Source: Bacteroidales bacterium (GTDB lineage Bacteria; Bacteroidota; Bacteroidia; Bacteroidales; JAADJA01). From it: a stretch of DNA of 8,016 nt. A program made the position numbers and the translations under genes. Below the pieces are notes generated by a model. The model searched no databases and was not told the DNA's origin. It worked only from the letters and a program-made list of their open reading frames with translations. The stretch spans positions 1-8,016 of the forward strand of contig JAOZOC010000132.1 in assembly GCA_029933495.1 (NCBI GenBank), written 5' to 3'. Shown one piece after another: positions 1 to 5,244 of the stretch (positions are counted from its first letter, which is position 1; each line of letters starts with the position of its first letter).

Positions 1-576
1 TTGTCCTGCTCCCATTCCCATTAAATGATAACTCCCGTTTTTTTCTCTGACAATAGGGCATGGTACCAGTTCAACAGATAAGCCGAAATCTTTTATCATT
101 TTGTGAATGATGAGAAGTTGCTGAAAGTCTTTTAACCCAAAATATGCTCTGTCAGGTTTAATAATCTCAAAAAGTTTTTTTACTACCGATGCGACTCCGT
201 TAAAATGTCCCGGCCTGAACTCGCCTTCCAGCACCTTATCAAGGTTGCCAAAATCAAATTCTGTAGTATCGGGCTCGGGATACATCTCTTTAACTGACGG
301 ATGAAATACAACGTTGCAACCTTCCTCTTCAAGTTTCTTTAAATCCGCTTCCAGAGTCCGGGGGTACTTTTCCAGATCGGACTGGTTATTAAATTGAGAC
401 GGGTTTACAAAAATACTTGCAACTACCAAATCATTTTCTTCTTTAGCTTCTCTAAACAAAGAAAGATGCCCTTCGTGAAGAGCGCCCATAGTCGGGACAA
501 ACCCGATTGTTAACCCTTCCTCTTTTTTCTTTTTCAGATATTCTTTTATATCATTTATTGTTTCAAATAGCTCCAT
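1..576 (-). CDS. panC: Pantothenate synthetase (pantoate--beta-alanine ligase), C-terminus cut by window edge
   Basis: Cytosolic enzyme that joins pantoate and beta-alanine with ATP to give pantothenate, a precursor of CoA. The reading frame is open from the ATG at 576 to the left edge (192 codons, no stop); the family is usually about 280 residues, so roughly the last third is missing. Family landmarks in order: PTMGALHEGHLSL at residues 28-40 (HIGH-type nucleotide-binding loop, H34 and H37), FVNPSQF at 56-62, EGEFRPGHFNGV at 117-128, and FGLKDFQQL at 146-154. The PIVRE segment (174-178) normally leads into the ATP-contacting LAMSSRN motif, but residues 181-192 read GSYHLMGMGAGQ instead (see findings). 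The start lies 16 nt after the stop of the secreted thioredoxin-like gene, so the two are probably co-transcribed. No strong Shine-Dalgarno is seen, which is normal for Bacteroidota. The family call is very secure; the last 12 residues are not. Confidence 0.95.
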   Translation of the reverse strand, partial: MELFETINDIKEYLKKKKEEGLTIGFVPTMGALHEGHLSLFREAKEENDLVVASIFVNPSQFNNQSDLEKYPRTLEADLKKLEEEGCNVVFHPSVKEMYPEPDTTEFDFGNLDKVLEGEFRPGHFNGVASVVKKLFEIIKPDRAYFGLKDFQQLLIIHKMIKDFGLSVELVPCPIVREKNGSYHLMGMGAGQ

Positions 577-592
577 TTTCAGGTTTGTATTT

Positions 593-1102
593 CTAATTAT
601 TTAATATTTCAAAAATATCTTCTTCCAGCGACATATTTGGTGTTTCCACAATCCTGCCTTTTTCGGTGCCATCTATTAAAAAAATAAATATTGGGACACG
701 TTCAATATCCAGGCTTGAAACATCAACATCACCGGCAGTTTTGTTCCTGTCAACACAAATTAATTCAACCGAATTGGTATTATATTCCAGTTTGTCCAGG
801 ATTTTAAAAAAACGGGGTACTTCCTTATGGCTGTCAGAACACCAGGTGCCGAGTACAACAACAATGTCATGCCGGTAAATTCTATTCTTTAACTCATTAA
901 TTATTTTCTGTTCAGGAGCATAATTGGTGTAATTATATATGAAATATTTCCCAAATTCTCCTGTTTGTAACTGGCGACGGTTTACCTTCCCGATTAATAT
1001 CTCCTCTTTCGTGGTACTATCCGAAATTATATCAGTTTGTGCTGAAGCCGGTAATTGCATCAATGCAATTAGAAATGCAGTTATTATAAACGATGCTTTC
1101 AT
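593..1102 (-). CDS. Secreted thioredoxin-fold protein with single-cysteine CSDS active site
   Basis: A 169-residue protein with a Sec signal peptide: K2, a hydrophobic stretch at about 4-17, then an Ala-Ser-Ala cleavage site at 19-21, so the mature chain should start near Q22 in the periplasm. There is no lipobox cysteine. A thioredoxin fold follows: a beta strand IVVVLGTW (80-87), active site W87-C88-S89-D90-S91, then EVPRFFKIL, and a cis-proline candidate P137 in RVPIFIF. The resolving cysteine of CxxC is a serine (S91). A reversible intramolecular disulfide is therefore not possible at this site, although C116 is present further on. Bacteroidota encode many TlpA/thioredoxin-like proteins with WCxDS; their role is poorly defined (isomerase-, peroxiredoxin- or glutathionylation-type chemistry is possible). 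It is the first gene of a two-gene unit with panC and has its own promoter at 1132-1163. The fold is confident; the function is unknown. Confidence 0.85.
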   Translation of the reverse strand: MKASFIITAFLIALMQLPASAQTDIISDSTTKEEILIGKVNRRQLQTGEFGKYFIYNYTNYAPEQKIINELKNRIYRHDIVVVLGTWCSDSHKEVPRFFKILDKLEYNTNSVELICVDRNKTAGDVDVSSLDIERVPIFIFLIDGTEKGRIVETPNMSLEEDIFEILNN

Positions 1103-1131
1103 TATAAATCTATTTAATAAAAAATTGGCTG

Positions 1132-1163
1132 CAAAGATAAGATAATATTGAGCCAGTTTTCAA
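1132..1163 (-). promoter_or_regulatory. Bacteroidota-type promoter of the thioredoxin-like/panC unit
   Basis: On the minus strand TATCTTTG (1139-1132) matches the -7 consensus TAnnTTTG exactly. TTG (1163-1161) stands 21 nt upstream as the -33 element. Transcription would begin near 1125-1128, giving a leader of about 25 nt before the ATG at 1102. The element and spacing match the Bacteroidota primary-sigma pattern. An inverted repeat at 1162-1189 overlaps the -33 box. Confidence 0.6.
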
Positions 1164-1189
1164 TATCAGACATCAAATAAACTGATATT
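1162..1189. repeat. Inverted repeat (8-bp arms) over the -33 box
   Basis: AATATCAG (1162-1169) and CTGATATT (1182-1189) are perfect reverse complements separated by 12 nt. It lies after the biotin-carrier gene and before the thioredoxin-like gene. No T-tract follows on either strand, so it is a poor intrinsic terminator. Because it overlaps the TTG at 1161-1163, an operator for the downstream unit is the better guess, but this is inference. Confidence 0.45.
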
Positions 1190-1258
1190 AAATAGGAACA
1201 AGATAACGAATACCTATTTTACTTAAAATCAAACTATTAGAAGGCCAGATCAGGGAAG

Positions 1259-1603
1259 CTATTCAAATTCAATCAGGAGTTGGTTTTTTAAAACCATATC
1301 ACCATTTTTGACCAAAATAGATTTCACGATTCCGTCGGTTGGTGAAAGGAGCTCATTTCTCATTTTCATCGCTTCAAGAATCAACAATTTGTCGCCCTCT
1401 TTCACATTTTTGCCAGATTTTATGTAAACCTTCTTAATTGTTCCCGGAATAAAAGCCGTAATTTTTTTAATATCTTTTTTTTCATAAAGCTTTCTTGACT
1501 GATACTTTTTTGTAAGTATTGTCCGGTACTTAATATCTTCTATGAGCAGAGATTTGTATGACACTTTTTTAACTTTCTTAGTTAGTACATCATTTTCTTT
1601 CAT
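1259..1603 (-). CDS. Biotin carboxyl carrier (biotinyl-domain) protein of acyl-CoA carboxylase
   Basis: A 114-residue cytosolic carrier whose biotinylated lysine shuttles carboxyl groups between biotin carboxylase and the carboxyltransferase encoded just upstream. The C-terminal half (about 47-114) is a biotinyl domain: FIPGTIKKVYIKSG, KEGDKLLILEAMKM with the acceptor K80 in E77-A-M-K-M81, then LSPTDGIVKSILVKNGDMV and the closing LLIEFE. The N-terminal 46 residues are Lys/Tyr-rich (YRTILTKKYQSRKLY) and lack the Pro/Ala hinge of many decarboxylase gamma/biotinyl subunits. They resemble the N-terminal part of short Bacteroidota biotinyl proteins that accompany carboxyltransferases. It starts 17 nt after the carboxyltransferase stop, so both come from one mRNA and a 1:1 complex is likely. 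A lipoyl carrier is excluded by the EAMKM motif. The exact enzyme (propionyl-CoA carboxylase or a decarboxylase) cannot be settled from this gene. Confidence 0.92.
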   Translation of the reverse strand: MKENDVLTKKVKKVSYKSLLIEDIKYRTILTKKYQSRKLYEKKDIKKITAFIPGTIKKVYIKSGKNVKEGDKLLILEAMKMRNELLSPTDGIVKSILVKNGDMVLKNQLLIEFE

Positions 1604-1620
1604 AAAATAAAAATAAGTTA

Positions 1621-3168
1621 TTAGAATGGTGGAATACCATGTTTCTTCTTTGGTATCTGTACTGTTTTCGATTCAGAGATTTCCAGTGCATGTACCAAAA
1701 AATTCCTTGTTTCAGATGGTTCAATTACAGCATCGATATAACCATATGCAGCTGCAACATATGGATTTGCAAATTTATTTTTATATTCTTTAACTTTTTG
1801 TTTGCGGATATCATCGGGATTTTCTGCATTTTTAATTTCGTTTCTGAAAATAATATTTGCAGCCCCTTCAGGCCCCATTACCGCAATTTCTGCTGTTGGC
1901 CATGCACAAACAAAATCTGCTCTCAGGTGATGCGAGCACATTGCAATATAGCCGCCGCCATATGCTTTACGCATTATGACAGTAATTTTTGGTACTGTAG
2001 CTTCCGAATAAGCATAAAGTAGCTTGGCTCCATGTCTGATAACACCTGCATGTTCCTGATCAACACCAGGAAGGTAACCCGGCAGGTCAACCAATGTTAC
2101 AAGCGGAATATTGAAAGAATCGCAGTATCTTATAAACCGGGCCGCCTTGTCTGATGAATCCACATCCAAAACCCCAGCTAAAACGAGAGGTTGATTTGCA
2201 ACGAAACCCACTGTTTGTCCAGCAATTCTTGCAAAGCCAATAACAATATTAGCAGCAAATAACTCCTGAATTTCAAAAAATTCAGAATCATCGCAGATAG
2301 CTTTTATTACATCCCTTACATCATAAGGTTGCCGGGGATCAGCTGGTATTATATTTTCTATCTTATATTGCCGTGTTTTTGGAGGTCTTTTGGGGAAAGT
2401 TTCTGCCTTTCTTTCATTATTCCAGGGAATAAAACTGAAAAGATGCTTAATCTGACTGAAACTTTCATCCTCACTCTCAGCATAAAAATGAGCATTTCCT
2501 GTCGTTTCGCAATGCACACGTGCACCACCCAGTTCCTCCATCGAAATTTCTTCTCCTAATACCGACTTAATAACTTCTGGTCCTGTAATAAACATCTTCG
2601 AGACCTTGTCAACCACAAAAACAAAGTCGGTAAGTGCCGGTGAATAAACAGCACCACCTGCACACGGACCTAAAATGACAGATATTTGAGGTATTACACC
2701 AGAGGCTTGAGTATTACGGAAAAATATTTCACCATAGCCGGCCAGCGCATTTACTCCCTCCTGAATACGGGCGCCACCTGAATCATTAATCCCAATAAGA
2801 GGGATTTTTAGCTTCATAGCATGATCCATTATCTTGGTGATTTTTTTTGCGTGAGCCCATCCAAGTGACCCACCTGCCACTGTAAAATCCTGTGCGTAAA
2901 TACATATCGGATGGCCATTGATTGCTCCTGTTCCTGTAATTACACCGTCTCCGGGAAGATACTTCTTATCCATATCGAAGTCTACTCCGGAGTGTTTTAC
3001 AAAAAGGTCGTATTCGTGAAAGGATTTATTATCCAGAATTGACATTATCCGTTCGCGGGCGGTCATTTTCCCGGTTGCCTTCTGCTTCTCAATCGCTTTC
3101 GTACCACCACCTTTAACCGCTTCCCGCATTCTTTTTTTAAGGTCGGCTGATTTTTGCTTTAAGCCCAT
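1621..3168 (-). CDS. Acyl-CoA carboxylase carboxyltransferase subunit (propionyl-/methylmalonyl-CoA type, PccB/MmdA family)
   Basis: A 515-residue, full-length member of the carboxyltransferase family that moves CO2 between biotin and the alpha carbon of an acyl-CoA, most likely propionyl-CoA/(S)-methylmalonyl-CoA. Two crotonase-like halves are present. The N-half has GGGTKAIEKQ (20-29), TARERI (36-41), GDGVITGTG (73-81), NDSGGARIQEG (128-138) and the oxyanion loop GPCAGGAVYSPALTD (167-181). The C-half has VDLPGYLPG (360-368), RKAYGGGYIAM (400-410) and WPTAEIAVMGPEGA (423-436), and the chain ends in the family-typical KKHGIPPF. D418 in RADF falls, by eye, where an Asp favours propionyl-CoA over acetyl-CoA in actinobacterial PccB/AccD5. 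The biotin carrier is the next gene. No biotin carboxylase or sodium-pump beta subunit is in the window, so MmdA (decarboxylase) and PccB (carboxylase) roles cannot be separated. The ATG at 3168 is chosen because MGLKQKSADLKKR aligns with the usual N-terminus. Confidence 0.94.
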   Translation of the reverse strand: MGLKQKSADLKKRMREAVKGGGTKAIEKQKATGKMTARERIMSILDNKSFHEYDLFVKHSGVDFDMDKKYLPGDGVITGTGAINGHPICIYAQDFTVAGGSLGWAHAKKITKIMDHAMKLKIPLIGINDSGGARIQEGVNALAGYGEIFFRNTQASGVIPQISVILGPCAGGAVYSPALTDFVFVVDKVSKMFITGPEVIKSVLGEEISMEELGGARVHCETTGNAHFYAESEDESFSQIKHLFSFIPWNNERKAETFPKRPPKTRQYKIENIIPADPRQPYDVRDVIKAICDDSEFFEIQELFAANIVIGFARIAGQTVGFVANQPLVLAGVLDVDSSDKAARFIRYCDSFNIPLVTLVDLPGYLPGVDQEHAGVIRHGAKLLYAYSEATVPKITVIMRKAYGGGYIAMCSHHLRADFVCAWPTAEIAVMGPEGAANIIFRNEIKNAENPDDIRKQKVKEYKNKFANPYVAAAYGYIDAVIEPSETRNFLVHALEISESKTVQIPKKKHGIPPF

Positions 3169-3212
3169 AACTTGAACATTAGATTATATTTACCTGAGTT
3201 ATCGTGCTTTCG

Positions 3213-3240
3213 GATTATTGATTATGTACATCAATGAATC
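3213..3240. repeat. Inverted repeat in the carboxyltransferase leader
   Basis: GATT-ATTGAT (3213-3222) pairs with ATCAAT-g-AATC (3230-3240): ten base pairs with one bulged G at 3236 and a 7-nt centre. The arms lie 45-72 nt upstream of the carboxyltransferase ATG, inside the probable leader. It could be an mRNA hairpin or a binding site for a dimeric regulator. The core TTGAT...ATCAA resembles a Crp/FNR box, but the centre is 7 nt rather than 4. Confidence 0.4.
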
Positions 3241-3309
3241 TCAATATTATATATCGGAATCTGACTTTTACCTGTTAAATAAAAATTCGCAAATTCCTCC
3301 AAAGTAATG

Positions 3310-3341
3310 CAAAACTAACTAAAAAATGAATTACTTATCAG
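3310..3341 (-). promoter_or_regulatory. Weak promoter candidate for the carboxyltransferase operon
   Basis: On the minus strand TAGTTTTG (3317-3310) fits the -7 consensus TAnnTTTG. CTG (3341-3339), 21 nt upstream, is only a partial -33 match. It would give a leader of about 135 nt before the ATG at 3168. The -7 motif is short and the region very AT-rich, so a chance match is possible. Confidence 0.3.
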
Positions 3342-3453
3342 GATTATTTTAATAATTATTTTGCCATCTTTAACTAATTGTCTAAATTACAGTATATAAT
3401 GAACAACTCGTTTTCTTAAAAGCTTTGCAAAGATAGAGTAATTGCTTTTAATA

Positions 3454-3485
3454 TTGCCGGAGCAGGTTTTTTATTGCTATTTTTG
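3454..3485 (+). promoter_or_regulatory. Promoter of the YjbR/MmcQ-family gene
   Basis: TTG (3454-3456) and TATTTTTG (3478-3485) are separated by exactly 21 nt, the same spacing as the promoter at 1132-1163. Transcription would start near 3489-3492, only about 8-11 nt before the ATG at 3500. The mRNA would then be nearly leaderless, with no room for a normal Shine-Dalgarno. Confidence 0.55.
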
Positions 3486-3499
3486 ACCAAAATCATTCT

Positions 3500-3853
3500 A
3501 TGAATATTGAGGATTTTAGAGGATATTGTCTATCTAAAAATGGGGTTTCTGAATCCTTTCCATTTGATGAAACAACTTTGGTTTTTAAAGTGATGGACAA
3601 AATGTTTGCTTTGACAGATACAGAGGATGATTTTAGTATTAATCTGAAATGTGATCCGGAAAAAGCTTTTGAACTGAGAGAAAGATATCCAGCAGTTAAA
3701 CCCGGATATCATATGAGTAAAAAGCATTGGAATACTGTAATAATTGATGGTTCTGTAGATGATGAGATTTTATATAAATGGATTGATGACTCGTACAATC
3801 TGATTGTTGGTAAACTGACCAAAACATTAAGGGAATCACTAAGTAAAATGTAA
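3500..3853 (+). CDS. YjbR/MmcQ-family small protein (DUF419)
   Basis: A 117-residue protein, typical length for the family. The hallmark segments are an N-terminal helix MNIEDFRGYCLSKNG, then SFPFDETTLVFKV (19-31) and MFALTD (35-40), a central strand SINLKCDP (46-53), and the most conserved block KPGYHMSKKHWNTV (67-80), followed by a C-terminal helical part with DDSYNLIVGKL. The fold resembles a double-wing, CyaY-like fold and DNA binding has been proposed, but no cellular role is established. It is the only plus-strand gene in the window, stands alone behind its own promoter, and converges with the DUF6132-like gene only 27 bp away. I noted no signal peptide or membrane segment, so it should be cytosolic. 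The family call is strong; the function is unknown. Confidence 0.9.
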   Translation: MNIEDFRGYCLSKNGVSESFPFDETTLVFKVMDKMFALTDTEDDFSINLKCDPEKAFELRERYPAVKPGYHMSKKHWNTVIIDGSVDDEILYKWIDDSYNLIVGKLTKTLRESLSKM

Positions 3854-3880
3854 AGAGAGCTGACACTTTATAAAAAAGCT

Positions 3881-4123
3881 TTATTCTTCCTCTTTTTTCT
3901 TCTTCTTACCTGCAAAAATATCAAATATAAGATATCCCATTGCTGCTCCCCATAGCATACTTATATATGGATTAGAGGTTATAGCACAACTACCTGAGTT
4001 GCAACCGACTTTTGCGTAATAAATATATCCGCCAATGATCCCCACAACAGCACCGATTGCGGAAATTACCGGTACTTTCCCGAATAGCATTCCTTTTTTC
4101 CTGTTCTCTTTATTCTCTGTCAT
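3881..4123 (-). CDS. Small two-helix membrane protein, DUF6132-like, with Cys pair
   Basis: An 80-residue inner-membrane protein. The Lys-rich N-terminus (1-17) is followed by TM1 at about 18-36 (VPVISAIGAVVGIIGGYIYY), a short loop VGCNSGSCAITSNPY (39-53) with C41 and C46, TM2 at about 54-70, and a charged KKKKKEEE tail. By the positive-inside rule both ends are cytosolic and the Cys loop faces the periplasm. The pattern G-C-x-S-G-x-C-x-I-T-S-N-P is what I recall of DUF6132, a family of unknown function found in Bacteroidota. The ATG at 4123 is preferred; a TTG one codon upstream (4126) is the only alternative. It follows the anchored thioredoxin by 11 nt and is the last gene of that cluster. 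The two cysteines next to thioredoxins suggest a thiol-redox or metal/sulfur role, which is inference. Confidence 0.8.
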   Translation of the reverse strand: MTENKENRKKGMLFGKVPVISAIGAVVGIIGGYIYYAKVGCNSGSCAITSNPYISMLWGAAMGYLIFDIFAGKKKKKEEE

Positions 4124-4134
4124 CAAGTTGTGTA

Positions 4135-4566
4135 TTACATATATGTATTAACAGCTTTCATCAAAACTCCTTTTGGCTTTACACCAACAAACCGTTTCAC
4201 CATTTTTCCATCTTTAAAAAGCATAAGAGTAGGTATATTTTGGATTCCGAGTTTGGAAGATACCCTTCTGTTGTGATCAACATCTAGCTTGCAAATATTT
4301 GCTTTATCACCTAATTCATCGGCTATTTCATCAATAATTGGCCCTTGAACTTTGCAGGGCCCACACCACTCTGCCCAGAAATCAATAAGCGTAACTCCTG
4401 TCTTTATGATTTGATCAAAGTTTTGATCAGTAAGTATTTTGACATTTTCAGACGGAGGTGCGCTTAACCTTTTTTTTGATTTCAGAAAATTGTAAAATAT
4501 AAATCCGACTATTAAAACTGCAAAAATTATGGAAACTATGTTTCCTGTACCTGCTAATTGTAACAT
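4135..4566 (-). CDS. Membrane-anchored thioredoxin (CGPC)
   Basis: A 143-residue protein with one N-terminal transmembrane helix (about 9-28, IVSIIFAVLIVGFIFYNFL), a basic cluster KSKKR (29-33), a short linker, and a complete thioredoxin domain (about 41-143). The active site is W67-C68-G-P-C71 within FWAEWCGPCK; the cis-proline is P112 in NIPT, followed by LFKDGK and FVGVKPK. The segment before the helix has no charge and the one after is strongly basic. The positive-inside rule therefore puts the N-terminus outside and the thioredoxin domain in the cytosol, the reverse of the usual periplasmic anchored thioredoxin. It starts 3 nt after the stop of the soluble thioredoxin and ends 11 nt before the DUF6132-like gene. 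Its thioredoxin domain closely resembles its neighbour's, consistent with tandem duplication. Thiol-disulfide reductase activity is expected; the partner is unknown. Confidence 0.9.
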   Translation of the reverse strand: MLQLAGTGNIVSIIFAVLIVGFIFYNFLKSKKRLSAPPSENVKILTDQNFDQIIKTGVTLIDFWAEWCGPCKVQGPIIDEIADELGDKANICKLDVDHNRRVSSKLGIQNIPTLMLFKDGKMVKRFVGVKPKGVLMKAVNTYM

Positions 4567-4569
4567 ATT

Positions 4570-4896
4570 TTATAAATATTTTTTAATTACTGATATTATG
4601 CTCTCTTTTGGTTGAATTCCAATAAAATGATGAACCTTTTCGCCGTCCTTAAACAAAATCATAGTGGGAATGTTCATTACGCCGTATTTGTTTGTAAGCA
4701 AACGATTGTCGTCGGCATTAACTTTTCCTGTCAATAGTTCTCCTTCAAACTCATTTGCGATATCTTCAAGTATCGGGTCAAGAACTTTGCAAGGCTCACA
4801 CCATTCTGCCCAGAAATCAACAAGGACAAGATTCCCGGAGAGAGTATCATCAAAATTGGGATAATTTAATGTTATGATGTTTGTCTTTTCAGCCAT
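4570..4896 (-). CDS. trxA: Soluble thioredoxin with CEPC active site
   Basis: A 108-residue cytosolic thioredoxin, the classical length. The domain spans the whole chain: a first strand NIITLNYPNF, FWAEWCEPCKVLDP with W32-C33-E34-P35-C36, NADDN (60-64), the cis-proline P77 in NIPTMILFKDGE, and a C-terminal helix ending in IKKYL. The usual Gly between the cysteines is Glu, which should change the redox potential or pKa of C33. The ATG at 4896 gives the standard N-terminus; a TTG at 4911 would add five residues (MIPLR) of no recognisable value and is less likely. It is the first gene of the thioredoxin/anchored thioredoxin/DUF6132-like cluster. No promoter motif was found in front of it, and the toxin stop lies 42 nt upstream, so it may be read from the toxin-antitoxin promoter. 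Whether this is the cell's housekeeping thioredoxin cannot be told. Confidence 0.93.
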   Translation of the reverse strand: MAEKTNIITLNYPNFDDTLSGNLVLVDFWAEWCEPCKVLDPILEDIANEFEGELLTGKVNADDNRLLTNKYGVMNIPTMILFKDGEKVHHFIGIQPKESIISVIKKYL

Positions 4897-4938
4897 CCGC
4901 AGTGGAATCAATATTGGTTATTCTACGATCTCTGATTA

Positions 4939-5244
4939 TTATTTGCGCTTAACTCTGTCTTCCCAGATTTTTAGACTGCGCTTCATATGCAAAATACCGT
5001 AAATTATAATGTTTTTTTCTTCAATAATGAAGTAAGCTATATAAGGAAACCTCTTTATAGCAGCTTTGCGAATACCATCTGACTTTTCTTCAAATAAATA
5101 AGGATTTCGCTCAATAATTTGTTTTTCATTTTCCAATGCAATTAAAAACTCATCTCCAAGTCCCATATTTTGTTGCTCATACCAAAAAACAGCATCCATG
5201 ATATCCTGAAGTGCTTCCTTTCGAAAAACTATATTGTATTTCAT
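4939..5244 (-). CDS. RelE/ParE-family toxin of a type II toxin-antitoxin module
   Basis: A 101-residue basic protein of the RelE/ParE superfamily (PF05016-like). The N-terminal strand YNIVFRKEALQDI is followed by a helical hairpin with FWYEQQNMGLGDEF (20-33), the family's Tyr-Glu...Gly-Leu-Gly signature. Then come a conserved NPYLF (47-51), the central IRKAAIKRFPYIAYFII (58-74) and a last strand IIIYGILHMKR (79-89), ending in a basic tail. Members either cleave mRNA at the ribosome (RelE) or poison gyrase (ParE); sequence alone does not decide which, although this GLGDEF/FPY subgroup is usually labelled ParE/RelE without experimental proof. Its ATG overlaps the antitoxin stop in an ATGA (5241-5244), the usual translational coupling of such pairs. 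The chain is full length with no frame damage, so the module may be active. Confidence 0.88.
   Translation of the reverse strand: MKYNIVFRKEALQDIMDAVFWYEQQNMGLGDEFLIALENEKQIIERNPYLFEEKSDGIRKAAIKRFPYIAYFIIEEKNIIIYGILHMKRSLKIWEDRVKRK

Larger units (their letters stand above)
3169..3499. other. 331-bp divergent intergenic region, no gene
   Basis: Very AT-rich stretch between the divergent carboxyltransferase and YjbR-family genes. It holds the plus-strand promoter at 3454-3485, a weak minus-strand promoter candidate at 3310-3341, an inverted repeat at 3213-3240, and the palindrome CTTTGCAAAG at 3423-3432. The only small reading frames are very short (for example a 10-codon one on the minus strand starting near 3228) and lack a credible ribosome site. 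No tRNA-like or known riboswitch pattern was seen. Confidence 0.6.

Noticed and set aside
39..45. Frameshift at the A7 run as the explanation for the odd PanC end
   Set aside because: Neither alternative frame after the run gives the LAMSSRN motif; one meets a stop quickly and the other reads an unrelated sequence.
1639..2022. Plus-strand 127-codon open frame opposite the carboxyltransferase
   Set aside because: It is a Cys/Phe-rich shadow translation of a strongly conserved minus-strand gene.
3217..3235. FNR box in the carboxyltransferase leader
   Set aside because: The half-sites TTGAT and ATCAA are present but separated by 7 nt instead of 4, so it is kept only as an inverted repeat.
3288..3305. 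GGAGG Shine-Dalgarno-like sequence on the minus strand with a hidden small gene
   Set aside because: No start codon lies at a suitable distance; the next ATG, near 3228, opens a 10-codon frame only.
3423..3435. Minus-strand TATCTTTG (3435-3428) as the carboxyltransferase promoter
   Set aside because: The -7 match is exact, but there is no TTG 17-23 nt upstream and the leader would be about 255 nt; the match overlaps the palindrome CTTTGCAAAG and may be chance.
3854..3880. Bidirectional terminator between the convergent YjbR-family and DUF6132-like genes
   Set aside because: The 27-bp gap has AT-rich runs and short AGCT repeats but no stable stem followed by a T-tract on either strand.
4894..4911. 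Upstream TTG start for the soluble thioredoxin at 4911
   Set aside because: It adds only MIPLR before the ATG; the ATG at 4896 gives the standard 108-residue thioredoxin.
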